DNA of 64,000 nucleotides from Leucobacter luti (GCF_019464495.1 NZ_CP080492.1:2976001-3040000), one strand, 5' to 3'; positions 33,283 through 42,400 are shown, counted from the stretch's first letter. Numbers and translations: made by a program. Notes: generated by a model not told the origin, from the sequence alone.

Positions 33283-33923
33283 CACGCTTAGCCGCCCTGA
33301 TCTGCCTGATCTTCGTCGCGTTCCCTCTCGCTTCGGCACCCGCTGAGGCGGTCCCATACGTGCCTGTCGCGTCTGCGGTGGGCACCGCCCGCGCCACTGT
33401 CCCGCAGCAGGATGAATTGCCACCGACTGCGCTCATCTCAGTCACCGGACCAAGCTCCATGCCCGTCCCAGGGCCGGGGCACGAAACTCACGCAGAGTTC
33501 ACCGTGGTGAATCGCACCGATACTCCCTTGCCGCTCTCATTTCGAATCTCCAGCGATGAATCGGCACTCGTTGCGACCGGTGAAGACCTCTCGCTCACGC
33601 TGTCAGACGGGAAAGAACGCGTTCTGAGTGCTGCGCTGCGAAATCTCAACGGCGTCTCGAGCTCCACCGTGGAACTCGCGCCTCTCACCCCCGGCGAAAG
33701 CCGCGTCCTTCGAGGCGCACTCACGCTCGAGCAGTCGGCAGGCAACGAGTACCAGGACCTCAGCGGAAATCTGCGCATCAGTTTCGAGGCCACCTCGGAG
33801 ACGCCACGACTGGCAGAAACTGGCGCGTCGCACGACGCCGCAGCCGCGGTCGCAGCGCTCATCCTTGCCGTGGGTGGCGTCCTCTTGTTGACCCGTCGAA
33901 CCCCTGAAAGCACACGCAGATGA
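33279..33923 (+). CDS. LAXTG-anchored secreted protein of the SipW operon
   Basis: 214 residues, coupled by ATGA to the gene before. It has a conventional Sec signal (LAALICLIFVAFPLASAPAE), unlike the alternate signals of the TasA-like proteins, a beta domain (AEFTVVNRTDTPLPLSFRIS; LAPLTPGESRVLRGALTLEQ), and a class E sortase signal: LAETG at 178-182, a hydrophobic helix and a tail of Arg residues. It therefore should be covalently fixed to peptidoglycan and is the natural candidate for the wall anchor of the fibre or coat made by the neighbouring proteins. Confidence 0.75.
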   Translation: MTRLAALICLIFVAFPLASAPAEAVPYVPVASAVGTARATVPQQDELPPTALISVTGPSSMPVPGPGHETHAEFTVVNRTDTPLPLSFRISSDESALVATGEDLSLTLSDGKERVLSAALRNLNGVSSSTVELAPLTPGESRVLRGALTLEQSAGNEYQDLSGNLRISFEATSETPRLAETGASHDAAAAVAALILAVGGVLLLTRRTPESTRR

Positions 33924-34657
33924 GACACATACTTCTTCCCCGAGCCGCGCAGCTCTGCGCCAGCGCCTTCGCTCGCCTTGCACGCCTCGCTCGGAAAGCC
34001 CAGCGCCCCGGCAAACCCGCGCTCGTGATTGCTCTCGCCGGAGTGACGGCCGTCGTCGTGTTCGGTGTGGCAACGCTGCTCACGAGCGCTGCATTCCGCG
34101 ACAGTGCACTGATCAACCTTGCTGGTAGCGGCACCGGGGTGAGTGTCGCGCCGTTTGATATTGCGGTCGTGATGCCCCCCAACTCTCCGGACGCCGGAAT
34201 AGTGCGCCAAGCAGACACCCCGGCCGGCATCGGCATCCCCATCGACAATCCCCGCAATCTCGTCCCGGGAGGGCAGGTGCGTACCGGAGACCTCATTGTG
34301 TTCAACAACTCCGAGCGAACATCAGCGGCCGCTACCCTGCGCATCATCGATACGACGGAGAGCAGCGCGATCAGTCTGGTACCCGAGCTCCGCTTTACCG
34401 CGATCACTTCGCAGAGCGGCACGGAGAGGGTCCTTTTCGAAGACAAACCCCTCGCCGAGGCACACGCAACGCTCGGGAACCTCGCGCCGCGGGGGAGCAC
34501 CCCTCAGAACGAAGGGGACGGCTACACACCTGGGCCAGACACCAGCGCGCAGACGATCGTCCTCAAGATCGAGTTCCCCGACTCTGCCGCAGCGGCTGCA
34601 CTCAACGGTGGAACGGCGAATCTTGCCCTCCAACTTGATGCGAGCAGCACAAGATGA
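33920..34657 (+). CDS. Fourth SipW-type exported beta-domain protein
   Basis: 245 residues, coupled to both neighbours by ATGA. A basic N-terminus of about 35 residues precedes the hydrophobic segment VIALAGVTAVVVFGVATLLT and the alternate-type junction SAAFRDSALINLAGSGTGVS, closely parallel to the 31336 protein (DSANINLFGS). The mature part contains GGQVRTGDLIVFNNSERTSA and a DTSAQTIVLKIEF strand. The placement immediately before the signal peptidase gene is typical for a cognate substrate. Confidence 0.75.
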   Translation: MRHILLPRAAQLCASAFARLARLARKAQRPGKPALVIALAGVTAVVVFGVATLLTSAAFRDSALINLAGSGTGVSVAPFDIAVVMPPNSPDAGIVRQADTPAGIGIPIDNPRNLVPGGQVRTGDLIVFNNSERTSAAATLRIIDTTESSAISLVPELRFTAITSQSGTERVLFEDKPLAEAHATLGNLAPRGSTPQNEGDGYTPGPDTSAQTIVLKIEFPDSAAAAALNGGTANLALQLDASSTR

Positions 34658-35376
34658 GGGCGGTGTCACAGGTGATCCGCCCACTCCGTTCAGTGTTGCT
34701 CACCGCCGGGGCCGTCCTCGGTGCGGTGTGTGCGCTGGCGGTCGCCGCGAGCCTGGTCTTCGGGGTGAGCGCGCTCAATGTCATCTCAGGCTCCATGGCC
34801 CCCGGGATTCCAACGGGTTCAATGGTGTTCGCGAAAAACGTGCCCGCACCGGAAATTCGTCGCGGAGACGTCGTGACCGTCGAACGGCGGAGCTCCGGCA
34901 ACGACATCGACGGACTCGTGACTCACCGAGTTGTTGAAGTGCTTCTCCCCGAGGAGCGATCCGACGAGGCTGCAGACGAAAACAGGCCGCAGGACACACT
35001 CGGCGAGAACGGACGCTGGCTCGTGCTAAAGGGTGACGCAAACGCCCTGCCTGACTCCGACCCCTATGTCGTTGAAGAAGCGAGCCGATATCTGCTACAC
35101 GTCCCGTTCCTCGGGAACGTTTCGCTCTTCCTGCAGACTCCGTTTGGTCTCTCGATCCTCCTCGTGTGTGCAGCGCTTCTCGCATTCATGTTTTTCCTAC
35201 CGGCCGAAGCCCGAGCTCGCTCAACGGGAGCTCGGGGAGCTTCGGAGCAGTCAGCTCCGACCGGGGGCGACTACGGAGCGGACGACGAGGCCCATCGGGG
35301 GCACGCGCCAGCGGCCCCGCCGCAGAAGATTTCCAGCCAACCAACGGACCCAGATAACAGGACACCAGGATCATGA
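34654..35376 (+). CDS. sipW: Signal peptidase I, SipW/ER type (Ser/His)
   Basis: 240 residues, two membrane segments (about 15-40 and 170-192). The catalytic Ser is S47 in NVISGSMAPGI; the general base is His (H91 in LVTHRVVEV) where bacterial-type enzymes have Lys, which marks the ER/archaeal/SipW subfamily. KGDANALPD supplies the conserved GD...D box. The C-terminal tail after TM2 is long and disordered. In Bacillus, SipW processes TasA and TapA; here the neighbouring alternate-signal proteins are the expected substrates. Coupled by ATGA on both sides. The gene symbol is given by analogy. Confidence 0.88.
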   Translation: MRAVSQVIRPLRSVLLTAGAVLGAVCALAVAASLVFGVSALNVISGSMAPGIPTGSMVFAKNVPAPEIRRGDVVTVERRSSGNDIDGLVTHRVVEVLLPEERSDEAADENRPQDTLGENGRWLVLKGDANALPDSDPYVVEEASRYLLHVPFLGNVSLFLQTPFGLSILLVCAALLAFMFFLPAEARARSTGARGASEQSAPTGGDYGADDEAHRGHAPAAPPQKISSQPTDPDNRTPGS

Positions 35377-36815
35377 TCATCTCTCAGCGTTCGCCGCGCC
35401 CCGTCTCCTTTCGCCGCCGGCATGTGCCACGACGTTCGTGGCGCTTCGCGGGGGTCGCAGGACTCCTCGTGCTCGCCCTGGTCCCCTCGACCGTGAGCGC
35501 CTTTCAAGATCAAGCGTTTGTGCGCAGCGACGCGATCGGCGTCAAGATTCCCAACACGATTGTCGAATACGAACGAGCAGAGGGCCTCGGCGGGCAATTC
35601 GCTATGGCATACGGAGAGCAGCGCCTCTATGTCAGCATGAGCGAAAAATTTCTCGTGTCAATTGATCCAGTCACTCTCAAGGAGAAGAAACGGATCGAGC
35701 TCGGATTCGGGTGCGTTGGTCCGATCACGACGAACCGCTACGGCGTGTATCGAGCCCCGGAGGTCGTGCCGGGTGACTCTGAGTGGCTCATGTACGGGCA
35801 AGCAGCAGTGAAATCAGCCTGGGAAGAGGAACAAGGGATGCGGCTCCACAATGACGCGAAAGTCGCGAACATGAGCGAGTATGTCCCGTCACCAGACCCG
35901 ACAGGGAATTGCCAGAGTGAGTGGATTTTAGGCTCGCGGATGTCGGGCCAATGGACTACCGGTGGGAGCTACAACACGATTGTTCGGTGGGGTGGGAACC
36001 CGTATAAGGAAGCCCTGTTCGCGAACGTTCGCCCCCCGGTCGGGCACGGGTGGTTTACCAGCGATTCGATCAAGCAATCTTGGGGCGGGATGACGCTCGG
36101 CACCGCGTCGGGCAAGATGGGTTCCCCCGCCCTCAAACCACTTGACCTCGGCATGGCTTCCGCCTTTGGACCGAATTATTGGACCAACCTCTACGTGCTG
36201 TCGCGAGCAGGGGACGAGGTGTACGTCACTGCCTACGACGTGACGGAGTGGAACGTAGGCGAAGGCCTCCGGAACCTGCCCAAGCGCCTCTGGATGAAGA
36301 AGCTCGAACTTCCGGCTGGCGAACGAGCTGACCATGACCGCACCTGGCGGCTGCACCTCGACCGGCGTCAGGGAACGATGTACGTAGCTGGGGATATCAC
36401 GGTCATTCGAGACAACGAGTACCGCGCTGAAGGGCGCGTCTTCGAAGTTCCCCTTGAGGCGGGCGCCCCAGCAATCGCACTGCCTCCTCCAGCGTTTCCC
36501 ATCACCGATTCCATCCTCGACGAGACGAACGGTGAGCTCATTCTCTCCACCTTGACCGTTGAAACTGCCGACCCGTTCAACCCGCAGCCCTCCAGCAGTA
36601 CCGAGCTCGTGACATACGACATTGAACGAGGCAGCGCAGAACTCAACACCTTGATTCAGACGAACACCTTGGGCGACTACGTGCGGGCCGTGGGAGGGAT
36701 CGAGGTGAACGAACTCACAGGAGACGTGCTGCTCGGAGGCCTCTACTGCGAAGGCAAGCCAATTGCTCCGTGCACGTACCCGGTCCGTGCAATTCTCAAG
36801 ATCAAACGACTGTAG
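35373..36815 (+). CDS. Large secreted protein of the SipW operon, unknown function
   Basis: 480 residues, last of the ATGA-coupled chain. Twin-Arg-like basic start (RPVSFRRRHVPRRSWRF) followed by the hydrophobic segment AGVAGLLVLALVPSTVSAF. The mature protein reads as a beta-propeller-like repeat series (LYVSMSEKFLVSIDPVTLKE; EVYVTAYDVTEWNVGEG; GTMYVAGDITVIRDNEYR; DVLLGGLYCEGKPIAPCTYP). No catalytic motif or wall anchor was seen. It could be an adhesin or assembly factor of the surface structure. Confidence 0.65.
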   Translation: MIISQRSPRPVSFRRRHVPRRSWRFAGVAGLLVLALVPSTVSAFQDQAFVRSDAIGVKIPNTIVEYERAEGLGGQFAMAYGEQRLYVSMSEKFLVSIDPVTLKEKKRIELGFGCVGPITTNRYGVYRAPEVVPGDSEWLMYGQAAVKSAWEEEQGMRLHNDAKVANMSEYVPSPDPTGNCQSEWILGSRMSGQWTTGGSYNTIVRWGGNPYKEALFANVRPPVGHGWFTSDSIKQSWGGMTLGTASGKMGSPALKPLDLGMASAFGPNYWTNLYVLSRAGDEVYVTAYDVTEWNVGEGLRNLPKRLWMKKLELPAGERADHDRTWRLHLDRRQGTMYVAGDITVIRDNEYRAEGRVFEVPLEAGAPAIALPPPAFPITDSILDETNGELILSTLTVETADPFNPQPSSSTELVTYDIERGSAELNTLIQTNTLGDYVRAVGGIEVNELTGDVLLGGLYCEGKPIAPCTYPVRAILKIKRL

Positions 36816-36869
36816 CCGGCCTGTCGTCGCACAGGCGAGATACGCATCACACCGAAAAGAGCACACGCC

Positions 36870-39011
36870 ATGAGAAAACTATTGACCAAAACTCGAGCGG
36901 GAGTCATTGCAGGAACAGTTGCGATCGCGGCCGTGTTTGGTGCCGCAGGCGCCGCCCATGCTGCACCTACCGAGCTCACCGAGCTGCACCAGCTGAACCC
37001 ATCCGATGGGTCCCGCGCCGGATATTCCACGGCGATGAGTGGAAAGTACATCGCCTACACCGACGTCTGGGGTGCCTCTGTCGCGGTCTCCGTTGCCACC
37101 GATGACACGCTGACCCAGTGGGAGACCACCCGGGTGACTGCCGCGAACCCTCCGGCTGCGTTCGGGAAACGCGTGGCGCTCAACGAGGATGCGACCAAGC
37201 TCTCGGTCGCCGGGGCCGGTGTCGTGGTGCAGTTCACGCGCAACAGCCTGAACGACTGGACGGAAAGCTCTCGATACACGGCTCCGGCCGATACGTCACG
37301 CGTCACGCGGATTGCGGAGTCGTTTGGAGAGGCCTTGGCCGCAAGCGGCGACCTCATTGTCGTCGGAGCGTCAAACGCCACAGTGGACGGTCACGCCAAC
37401 ACCGGTCTCGCGTACGTCATCGACAGCAGCAACGGCACCACGCGGGAGCTCCTCCCCACGGAAATCCGCCCGGGGAGCATCACCGGTCAGACGGTCGCCA
37501 TCTCAGGAGAACACATCGCGGTCAGTGCAGTGCAAAATACCGACGACATGTTGAGGCGCGTCGGTGGCGTGTACCTGTGGGATGTCTCTGCTCCCGTGGG
37601 CACGGAGCCTGGGTTCGCCACGCAGCCCGTGGACGACGCGACAGTGTGCCTGCCAAGCGGCGGGGGCGGCCCCGCGTTCGGGTTCGCACTCGCGTTCCAG
37701 GGTGAGTCCCTCTTTGTTGGCTCCCCGGTCGAAGCAAATTTCACCGGCCCCAAGACTGACCCGGAACACGGTTGCAATCGCTCCTCGATTCAGTCAGGCA
37801 CCACAACGCAGGGGGCGCTGTATCAACTCGATCGCTCGCTCACCCAGCAGGGGGCCAAGCTGCTGCCTCCGCAGCACAGTGAAAACTTCGGATCTTCGAT
37901 CGCTGTTTCAGGCGAGACCATTCTCGCCAACGCTGAGGTGCGGCCTGCCGCCCAGGGTGAGGTCCACATCTACACGACCGGCGAATTCACTGCCACCACC
38001 GAGGCTACGATTGCACCGGAGCCTGTGCAGACACTCCGGGCGTCAGACGCGACGGATCGCGATCAGTTCGGCTACACGCACTACGACTCGGCAATCCGCG
38101 CAACGGCCGACGCGGTTGCAATTGGTGCCCCGTTTGCCCGCAGTAAGGCGGGATCAGTCTATGTATTTGGTCCTCCCATGACGGTAAGCTCCGACCCGGT
38201 CGTGACCGCGATTGATGCCGAAAGCAGCTACGGAGCACAGCATACGCTCACCGTCTCCGTCACTGACCAAAACAGTGAGGGAATCGTCTCGTTTGCGAGC
38301 GGTGGCGAGGACTGGGGGAGTGCGCCAGTAGTCAACGGCGCAGCTGAACTCGTGCTCGATGTACCCCTCACCGCAGGCGACCACGTATTCTCAGCGAGCT
38401 ACTCGGAAGACGCTGGCGTCACAGTGCTCGCAGAAGCAACTGCGACGTTGGCCATCCTGCAGGCGGAAACCACCACGACGCTCACAACGGATACCACCTC
38501 GTCTCAGGGGTCACCCGCACCCAAAGCTCGTGTCGAGGGAAGCGTTGCTGGAGTGAACGGCACGATTCCAACAGGCAATGTAGTGATCGCCGACAGCGCA
38601 GGACAGGCGCTCGCGACGCTCCCGCTTGATCCCGCCGGCGCGTACGCCGGAGAGCTCCCCACCCCCGCACAAGATATGAGCATCACAGCAAAATTCGGCG
38701 GAGATGTGAACCATCAGGAGTCGGCATCGCAGCCGGTATCGTTGCCCGCGGCGCCGCTGAAGAAGCCGAACCCTGTGACGCCTTCTCCGACTGCGCCCAC
38801 GACCCCGACCTCCCCGACCTCCCCGGCCACCCCGCCGGCCTCGTCACAGACCCAGCAGACAGCCACCTCGCCGAGGCTTGCACAGACCGGTGGAAACGGC
38901 ACCTGGCTCCTCGCCGCTGCAGGCGCGGCACTTCTCGGAGGCGGCGGAGCATTCCTCGGGAGGCGTTTCCTCCGAGACCGGAAAGCCGCTGGCCGTCGGT
39001 ACCCAGAGTAG
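36870..39011 (+). CDS. LAXTG-anchored FG-GAP/Ig-like surface protein (putative adhesin)
   Basis: 713 residues. Signal peptide 1-31 (VAIAAVFGAAGAAHAA). Residues about 40-430 hold FG-GAP-type propeller units (FGEALAASGDLIVVGASNAT; GFALAFQGESLFVGSPVEAN; FGSSIAVSGETILANAEVRP). Two bacterial Ig-like domains follow (about 435-625; EGSVAGVNGTIPTGNVVIAD is the Big_3-like signature), then a Pro/Thr/Ser wall-spanning spacer and LAQTG at 670-674, a Gly/Ala/Leu helix and an Arg/Lys tail, the class E sortase signal. It sits 54 bases after the coupled operon, so it is probably cotranscribed. A hairpin follows its stop. Confidence 0.82.
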   Translation: MRKLLTKTRAGVIAGTVAIAAVFGAAGAAHAAPTELTELHQLNPSDGSRAGYSTAMSGKYIAYTDVWGASVAVSVATDDTLTQWETTRVTAANPPAAFGKRVALNEDATKLSVAGAGVVVQFTRNSLNDWTESSRYTAPADTSRVTRIAESFGEALAASGDLIVVGASNATVDGHANTGLAYVIDSSNGTTRELLPTEIRPGSITGQTVAISGEHIAVSAVQNTDDMLRRVGGVYLWDVSAPVGTEPGFATQPVDDATVCLPSGGGGPAFGFALAFQGESLFVGSPVEANFTGPKTDPEHGCNRSSIQSGTTTQGALYQLDRSLTQQGAKLLPPQHSENFGSSIAVSGETILANAEVRPAAQGEVHIYTTGEFTATTEATIAPEPVQTLRASDATDRDQFGYTHYDSAIRATADAVAIGAPFARSKAGSVYVFGPPMTVSSDPVVTAIDAESSYGAQHTLTVSVTDQNSEGIVSFASGGEDWGSAPVVNGAAELVLDVPLTAGDHVFSASYSEDAGVTVLAEATATLAILQAETTTTLTTDTTSSQGSPAPKARVEGSVAGVNGTIPTGNVVIADSAGQALATLPLDPAGAYAGELPTPAQDMSITAKFGGDVNHQESASQPVSLPAAPLKKPNPVTPSPTAPTTPTSPTSPATPPASSQTQQTATSPRLAQTGGNGTWLLAAAGAALLGGGGAFLGRRFLRDRKAAGRRYPE

Positions 39012-39020
39012 AGATGCGTG

Positions 39021-39056
39021 GGTCTCTCAGCTCGAACGCATTCGGGCTGAGAGACC
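39021..39056 (+). terminator. Hairpin terminator after the surface operon
   Basis: Arms GGTCTCTCAGC and GCTGAGAGACC pair perfectly, 10 bases after the stop of the adhesin gene. Marks the 3' end of the SipW block. Confidence 0.75.
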
Positions 39057-39306
39057 GCTCGCGGACGGTCACTCCGTATTGCAGACCATGCGCCGTGCTC
39101 CACAACGGCCACGGTGAATCGGCCACTGAGCTCCTGGCGCGCGGCCGATTCACTCGCCCGGGTCGCCCTCGGGCCATGTCGCACTCCCGAGAGCAGAGCA
39201 CATATGCTCACAGTTCCCCTCCACAGGCTCCTTCCGGAGAGCGTGGCCGCGGCCTTGACACGTGCGATCGCGCCTGCGCGTGGCGCAGAGGCGCTACGCC
39301 CGCCTC

Positions 39307-39762
39307 CTACTGATCAAACGGTGGGGCCACCGCCTCGCACTGAACGGGAGCACCTGCTGCGCTCGTTTCAGATGCGATCTCTCGTGTTCCATCAAGCAAG
39401 ATTCTGCAGGTGGCGGTCAAGCCCTCAGCAGGAGTGGCGGTGACGCTCGTGGTGTCCCCAACGATGACGATCGATTCAACAGACCAGGTCGCAATTCCGC
39501 CCTCCCTGGGGGACGCGGTGACCGAGTCGTTGACGACAGGCGCACGCGTGTCAGCGCGGGTCGCTTGGTCCAAGTACGACACCGCGGTCAGCGTTGTGGG
39601 CTCAGAGCTGTCGACACTGACTTCATAGGTGACCTGCCAGGCGTCCGCAGCAGAGTTCTTGAATGCATCGATTGCGCTACAGCCGGTGAGCGAAGCGCCG
39701 ACGAGCAGAGCCGCAGCGAGCACGGAGGACGACCGGATCAATGTGGTGTGCGAGTTGTTCAT
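39307..39762 (-). CDS. Small secreted lipoprotein
   Basis: 151 residues from ATG 39762; the longer frame upstream overlaps the divergent monooxygenase gene and is rejected. Signal VLAAALLVGASLTGCSAIDA with the lipobox LTGC at about residue 24. The mature part is a small beta domain (WQVTYEVSVDSSEPTTLTAV; TPAEGLTATCRILLDGTREI) with two Cys that may form a disulphide, similar to MmpS-like lipoproteins of Actinobacteria. It is transcribed toward the adhesin gene. Confidence 0.72.
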   Translation of the reverse strand: MNNSHTTLIRSSSVLAAALLVGASLTGCSAIDAFKNSAADAWQVTYEVSVDSSEPTTLTAVSYLDQATRADTRAPVVNDSVTASPREGGIATWSVESIVIVGDTTSVTATPAEGLTATCRILLDGTREIASETSAAGAPVQCEAVAPPFDQ

Positions 39763-39894
39763 GTATTCGACTCTGCCAACTCCCGACCATTCAGGGATCG
39801 GTCCAGAGTGCCACCACAGTAGCCCCACGGGCCAATGTTGAAGTACCCGGGTGCCGTGCGCCGTGCGATTTGGCTCCTGGCTAGGATCGAACCC

Positions 39895-40233
39895 ATGTAC
39901 TTCATTGTGGTGAAATTCAAGACCAAACCCGAATACACCGAGCAGTTCATGGACCTCGTGGGGCCGTTTACGCAAAGCACCCGGCAGGAACCGGGAAATC
40001 TCTGGTTCGAGTGGTCACGCAGCGTGGAGGATCCCAGCGAATTTGTGCTCGTTGAGGCATTCGCGGATGACGATGCTGCAGGAGCGCACGTGAACAGCGA
40101 CCACTTCGCGGCCGGCATGGAATCCATGCGTCCCGCACTGCTGGCCACCCCCAAGATTGTCTCCCGCAAAGTCGAAGGTGATTCCTGGGGCGAGATGGGT
40201 GAACTCCAGATCGACGAACCTCCCCTGACCTGA
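39895..40233 (+). CDS. Putative quinol/antibiotic-type monooxygenase (ABM domain)
   Basis: 112 residues, start ATG 39895. Dimeric ferredoxin-like ABM fold as in YgiN: MYFIVVKFKTKPEYTEQFMD, EPGNLWFEWSRSVEDPSEFV, LVEAFADDDAAGAHVNSDHF. The HVNSDHF segment corresponds to the conserved His-bearing helix of the family. Cytoplasmic; substrates are quinols or small aromatics in studied cases. Single-gene unit; ATG chosen because the upstream in-frame codons lie between this and the divergent lipoprotein gene. Confidence 0.8.
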   Translation: MYFIVVKFKTKPEYTEQFMDLVGPFTQSTRQEPGNLWFEWSRSVEDPSEFVLVEAFADDDAAGAHVNSDHFAAGMESMRPALLATPKIVSRKVEGDSWGEMGELQIDEPPLT

Positions 40234-40526
40234 GGCCCTCCGGAACTGCCATCGATACCCAGCTCTGTCGTGTAATCAGGCGACCCTCAATTGGCTCTTT
40301 CTCGGGGAGTGGGGTAGGTATAGGGTGGGCAATTTTGTCCGCACCACTGTCGGAAGGACGCCACAATCACACCCGGATCACTCAACGTCTCCGCGCGCCG
40401 CACCCGGCGCCTGATCGATCACACGAAGCACCTCGTACCACGAAGCTCACTCCCCACCTAGCGATTTTCTTTCACTTCGGTTCACCGGCATCGACGCCGA
40501 CCTCCGTACTTTGAAAGGAAATCACC

Positions 40527-42266
40527 ATGAACGACCTGCAACAGCTTTCAGGCCCCGTTGTACTCGGTCTCTTCATACTCTTCTTCGGCGCGAGTCTCAT
40601 CATCTCGCTCCGCATCAGCCGCAAGCGTGAAAACGCTGACGGCTACATGACCGGCGGTGGCCGGATCGGCTTCGGGATCTCCGCCGCCTCCATGACCGCA
40701 ACGTGGATTTGGGCTGCCTCGATGTACGCCTCCGCCACCTCCGGATTCCAATACGGGCTCTCTGGGTCGATCCACTACGGACTGTGGGGCGCGCTCATGA
40801 TCCTGTTGATCTACCCGTTTGGGCGCAGGATTCGCCAGGTCGCACCCCGCGCGCACACAATCGCCGAGGTGATGTTCGCGAGACACGGCCGCTCCAGTCA
40901 GCTCATGCTCGCCGGCTCAAACGTGCTGGGGAGTGTCATCAGTCTCACGTCGAACCTGATCGCGGGTGGCGCGCTGATCGACATGCTCTCGCCGTTCACC
41001 TTCACTCAGGGCGTGATAGCAATTGGCGCCGGTGTGCTGCTCTACACACTGTGGGCTGGATTCCGCGCGTCGGTGCTGACCGACTTCATGCAGGTCATCT
41101 TCATGCTTGGCGCCGTCGTGATCATCATCCCCGTCGTGTTCTTCGCCGCAGGCGGGCCGTCCCTGTTCGAGACCGGGGCACACCGCCTCACCCCGCAGCA
41201 GGGCGACTTCTTCTCCTCTGACGCGTTCTTCAACCAGGGCGCGCCCTACATTGCTGCGGTGCTCGCGTACGCCATCGGCAACCAGACGATCGCGCAGCGA
41301 CTTTTTGCGGTGCGAGAGGACCTCATCAAGAAGACCTTCGTGACGGCGACAGTGGGCTACGGTGCCACCATCATCGGCATTGGCATGCTCGGAGTGATCG
41401 CGCTCTACGCGGGAATCGAGCCGGTTGGTGGCGACGTCAACAACCTGATCCCGCAGATGGCGGCGACGTATTTGTCGCCAGCTCTGCTCGCACTGTTCTT
41501 CATCATGATCATCGGTTCGCTGTCCTCGACGGCGGATGCGGATCTCACCGCGCTCGCCTCGATCGTCATGACCGACATTTACGGCCAGAACATTGCAGGA
41601 AAGGGACGTGCCAACCCACGCACGATGGTGCTGATCGGCAGAATCACCATGGTGGTAGCAATCACCGCCGGAGTGTTCTTCGCCGGCTCGCAGCTCAACA
41701 TCCTCGACCTTCTGGTGTTCGTGGGGGCGCTCTGGGGGGCCCTCGTGTTCCCCGTGATTGCGAGCTTCTACTGGAACCGAGTCACCAATTCGGCATTCAG
41801 CATCGCAGTGGTGCTGGCTCTCGCGGCCTTCTTGCCGGTGCGGTTCTCATGGATCGACCTCAGTGGTGGCCTCGGGATCGTGAGCGACGTGCTCGCCACG
41901 ATCGGAATCGGTGTGGTGCTCGGGCTCATGGCGTTTGGCTTCTTCGGAAAACGCGTGGCGTTCGTCGTGGGTATTGGCTCGACGCTCGCGTCCGCGCCGT
42001 TCGCTATCGGCTTCCTGCACCAGTACCCGGTGCTCTCCGGATCACTTGTGGCGTACGCGGTGAGCACGGTGGTGTGCGTTGCGCTCACACTCGCCTCGAA
42101 ACAGAAGCCCTTCGACTTCGACCTGATCAAAGTGCGGACGGGCGATTTTGACCCGGAGACGGATCCCATCCCCGTTGCGGGCTCTGCAGCAGGCCCTGGA
42201 GCCGCCACAGCAGGATCCGGATCCGCTGCCGCGCCCACCCCCGACCTCGAAAGGAACTTCTCATGA
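40527..42266 (+). CDS. Sodium:solute symporter (SSS family, urea/purine DUR3-like)
   Basis: 579 residues with about 13-14 membrane helices. The block ISAASMTATWIWAASMYASA and GLSGSIHYGLWGALMILLIY is the diagnostic early region of the DUR3-like branch; GSLSSTADADLTALASIVMT in the second half is the conserved sodium-site helix. A low-complexity tail (AAGPGAATAGSGSAAAP) ends it. The ATG at 40527 has GAAAGGAAA upstream. About 290 bases of leader precede it, without another gene; a regulatory element could lie there but none is recognisable. The stop overlaps the next small ORF. Substrate is inferred only. Confidence 0.87.
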   Translation: MNDLQQLSGPVVLGLFILFFGASLIISLRISRKRENADGYMTGGGRIGFGISAASMTATWIWAASMYASATSGFQYGLSGSIHYGLWGALMILLIYPFGRRIRQVAPRAHTIAEVMFARHGRSSQLMLAGSNVLGSVISLTSNLIAGGALIDMLSPFTFTQGVIAIGAGVLLYTLWAGFRASVLTDFMQVIFMLGAVVIIIPVVFFAAGGPSLFETGAHRLTPQQGDFFSSDAFFNQGAPYIAAVLAYAIGNQTIAQRLFAVREDLIKKTFVTATVGYGATIIGIGMLGVIALYAGIEPVGGDVNNLIPQMAATYLSPALLALFFIMIIGSLSSTADADLTALASIVMTDIYGQNIAGKGRANPRTMVLIGRITMVVAITAGVFFAGSQLNILDLLVFVGALWGALVFPVIASFYWNRVTNSAFSIAVVLALAAFLPVRFSWIDLSGGLGIVSDVLATIGIGVVLGLMAFGFFGKRVAFVVGIGSTLASAPFAIGFLHQYPVLSGSLVAYAVSTVVCVALTLASKQKPFDFDLIKVRTGDFDPETDPIPVAGSAAGPGAATAGSGSAAAPTPDLERNFS

Positions 42267-42400
42267 ACTGGAGCACAGTTCTGCTCACGCTCTACGTCTT
42301 GATCTGGCCGGTGCTTGTGGCTGGCACACTCACCGTGATCATCCGCGCGTTCATCAAGGACTGGCGGGAAGCGCGGCGGGAGGGGCGCCCGATCATCTAG
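42263..42400 (+). CDS. Single-helix small subunit next to symporter
   Basis: A 45-residue protein starting at ATG 42263, which overlaps the symporter stop (ATGA). It begins MNWSTVLLTLYVLIWPVLVA, one membrane helix, and ends in a charged helix IKDWREARREGRPII. Short one-helix proteins of this type are regularly found immediately after SSS transporters in Actinobacteria and are taken to be accessory subunits. Confidence 0.8.
   Translation: MNWSTVLLTLYVLIWPVLVAGTLTVIIRAFIKDWREARREGRPII

Noticed and set aside
39763..39975. Longer start for the 39307 lipoprotein
   Set aside because: Would place a lipobox 95 residues from the N-terminus and overlap the divergent monooxygenase gene.
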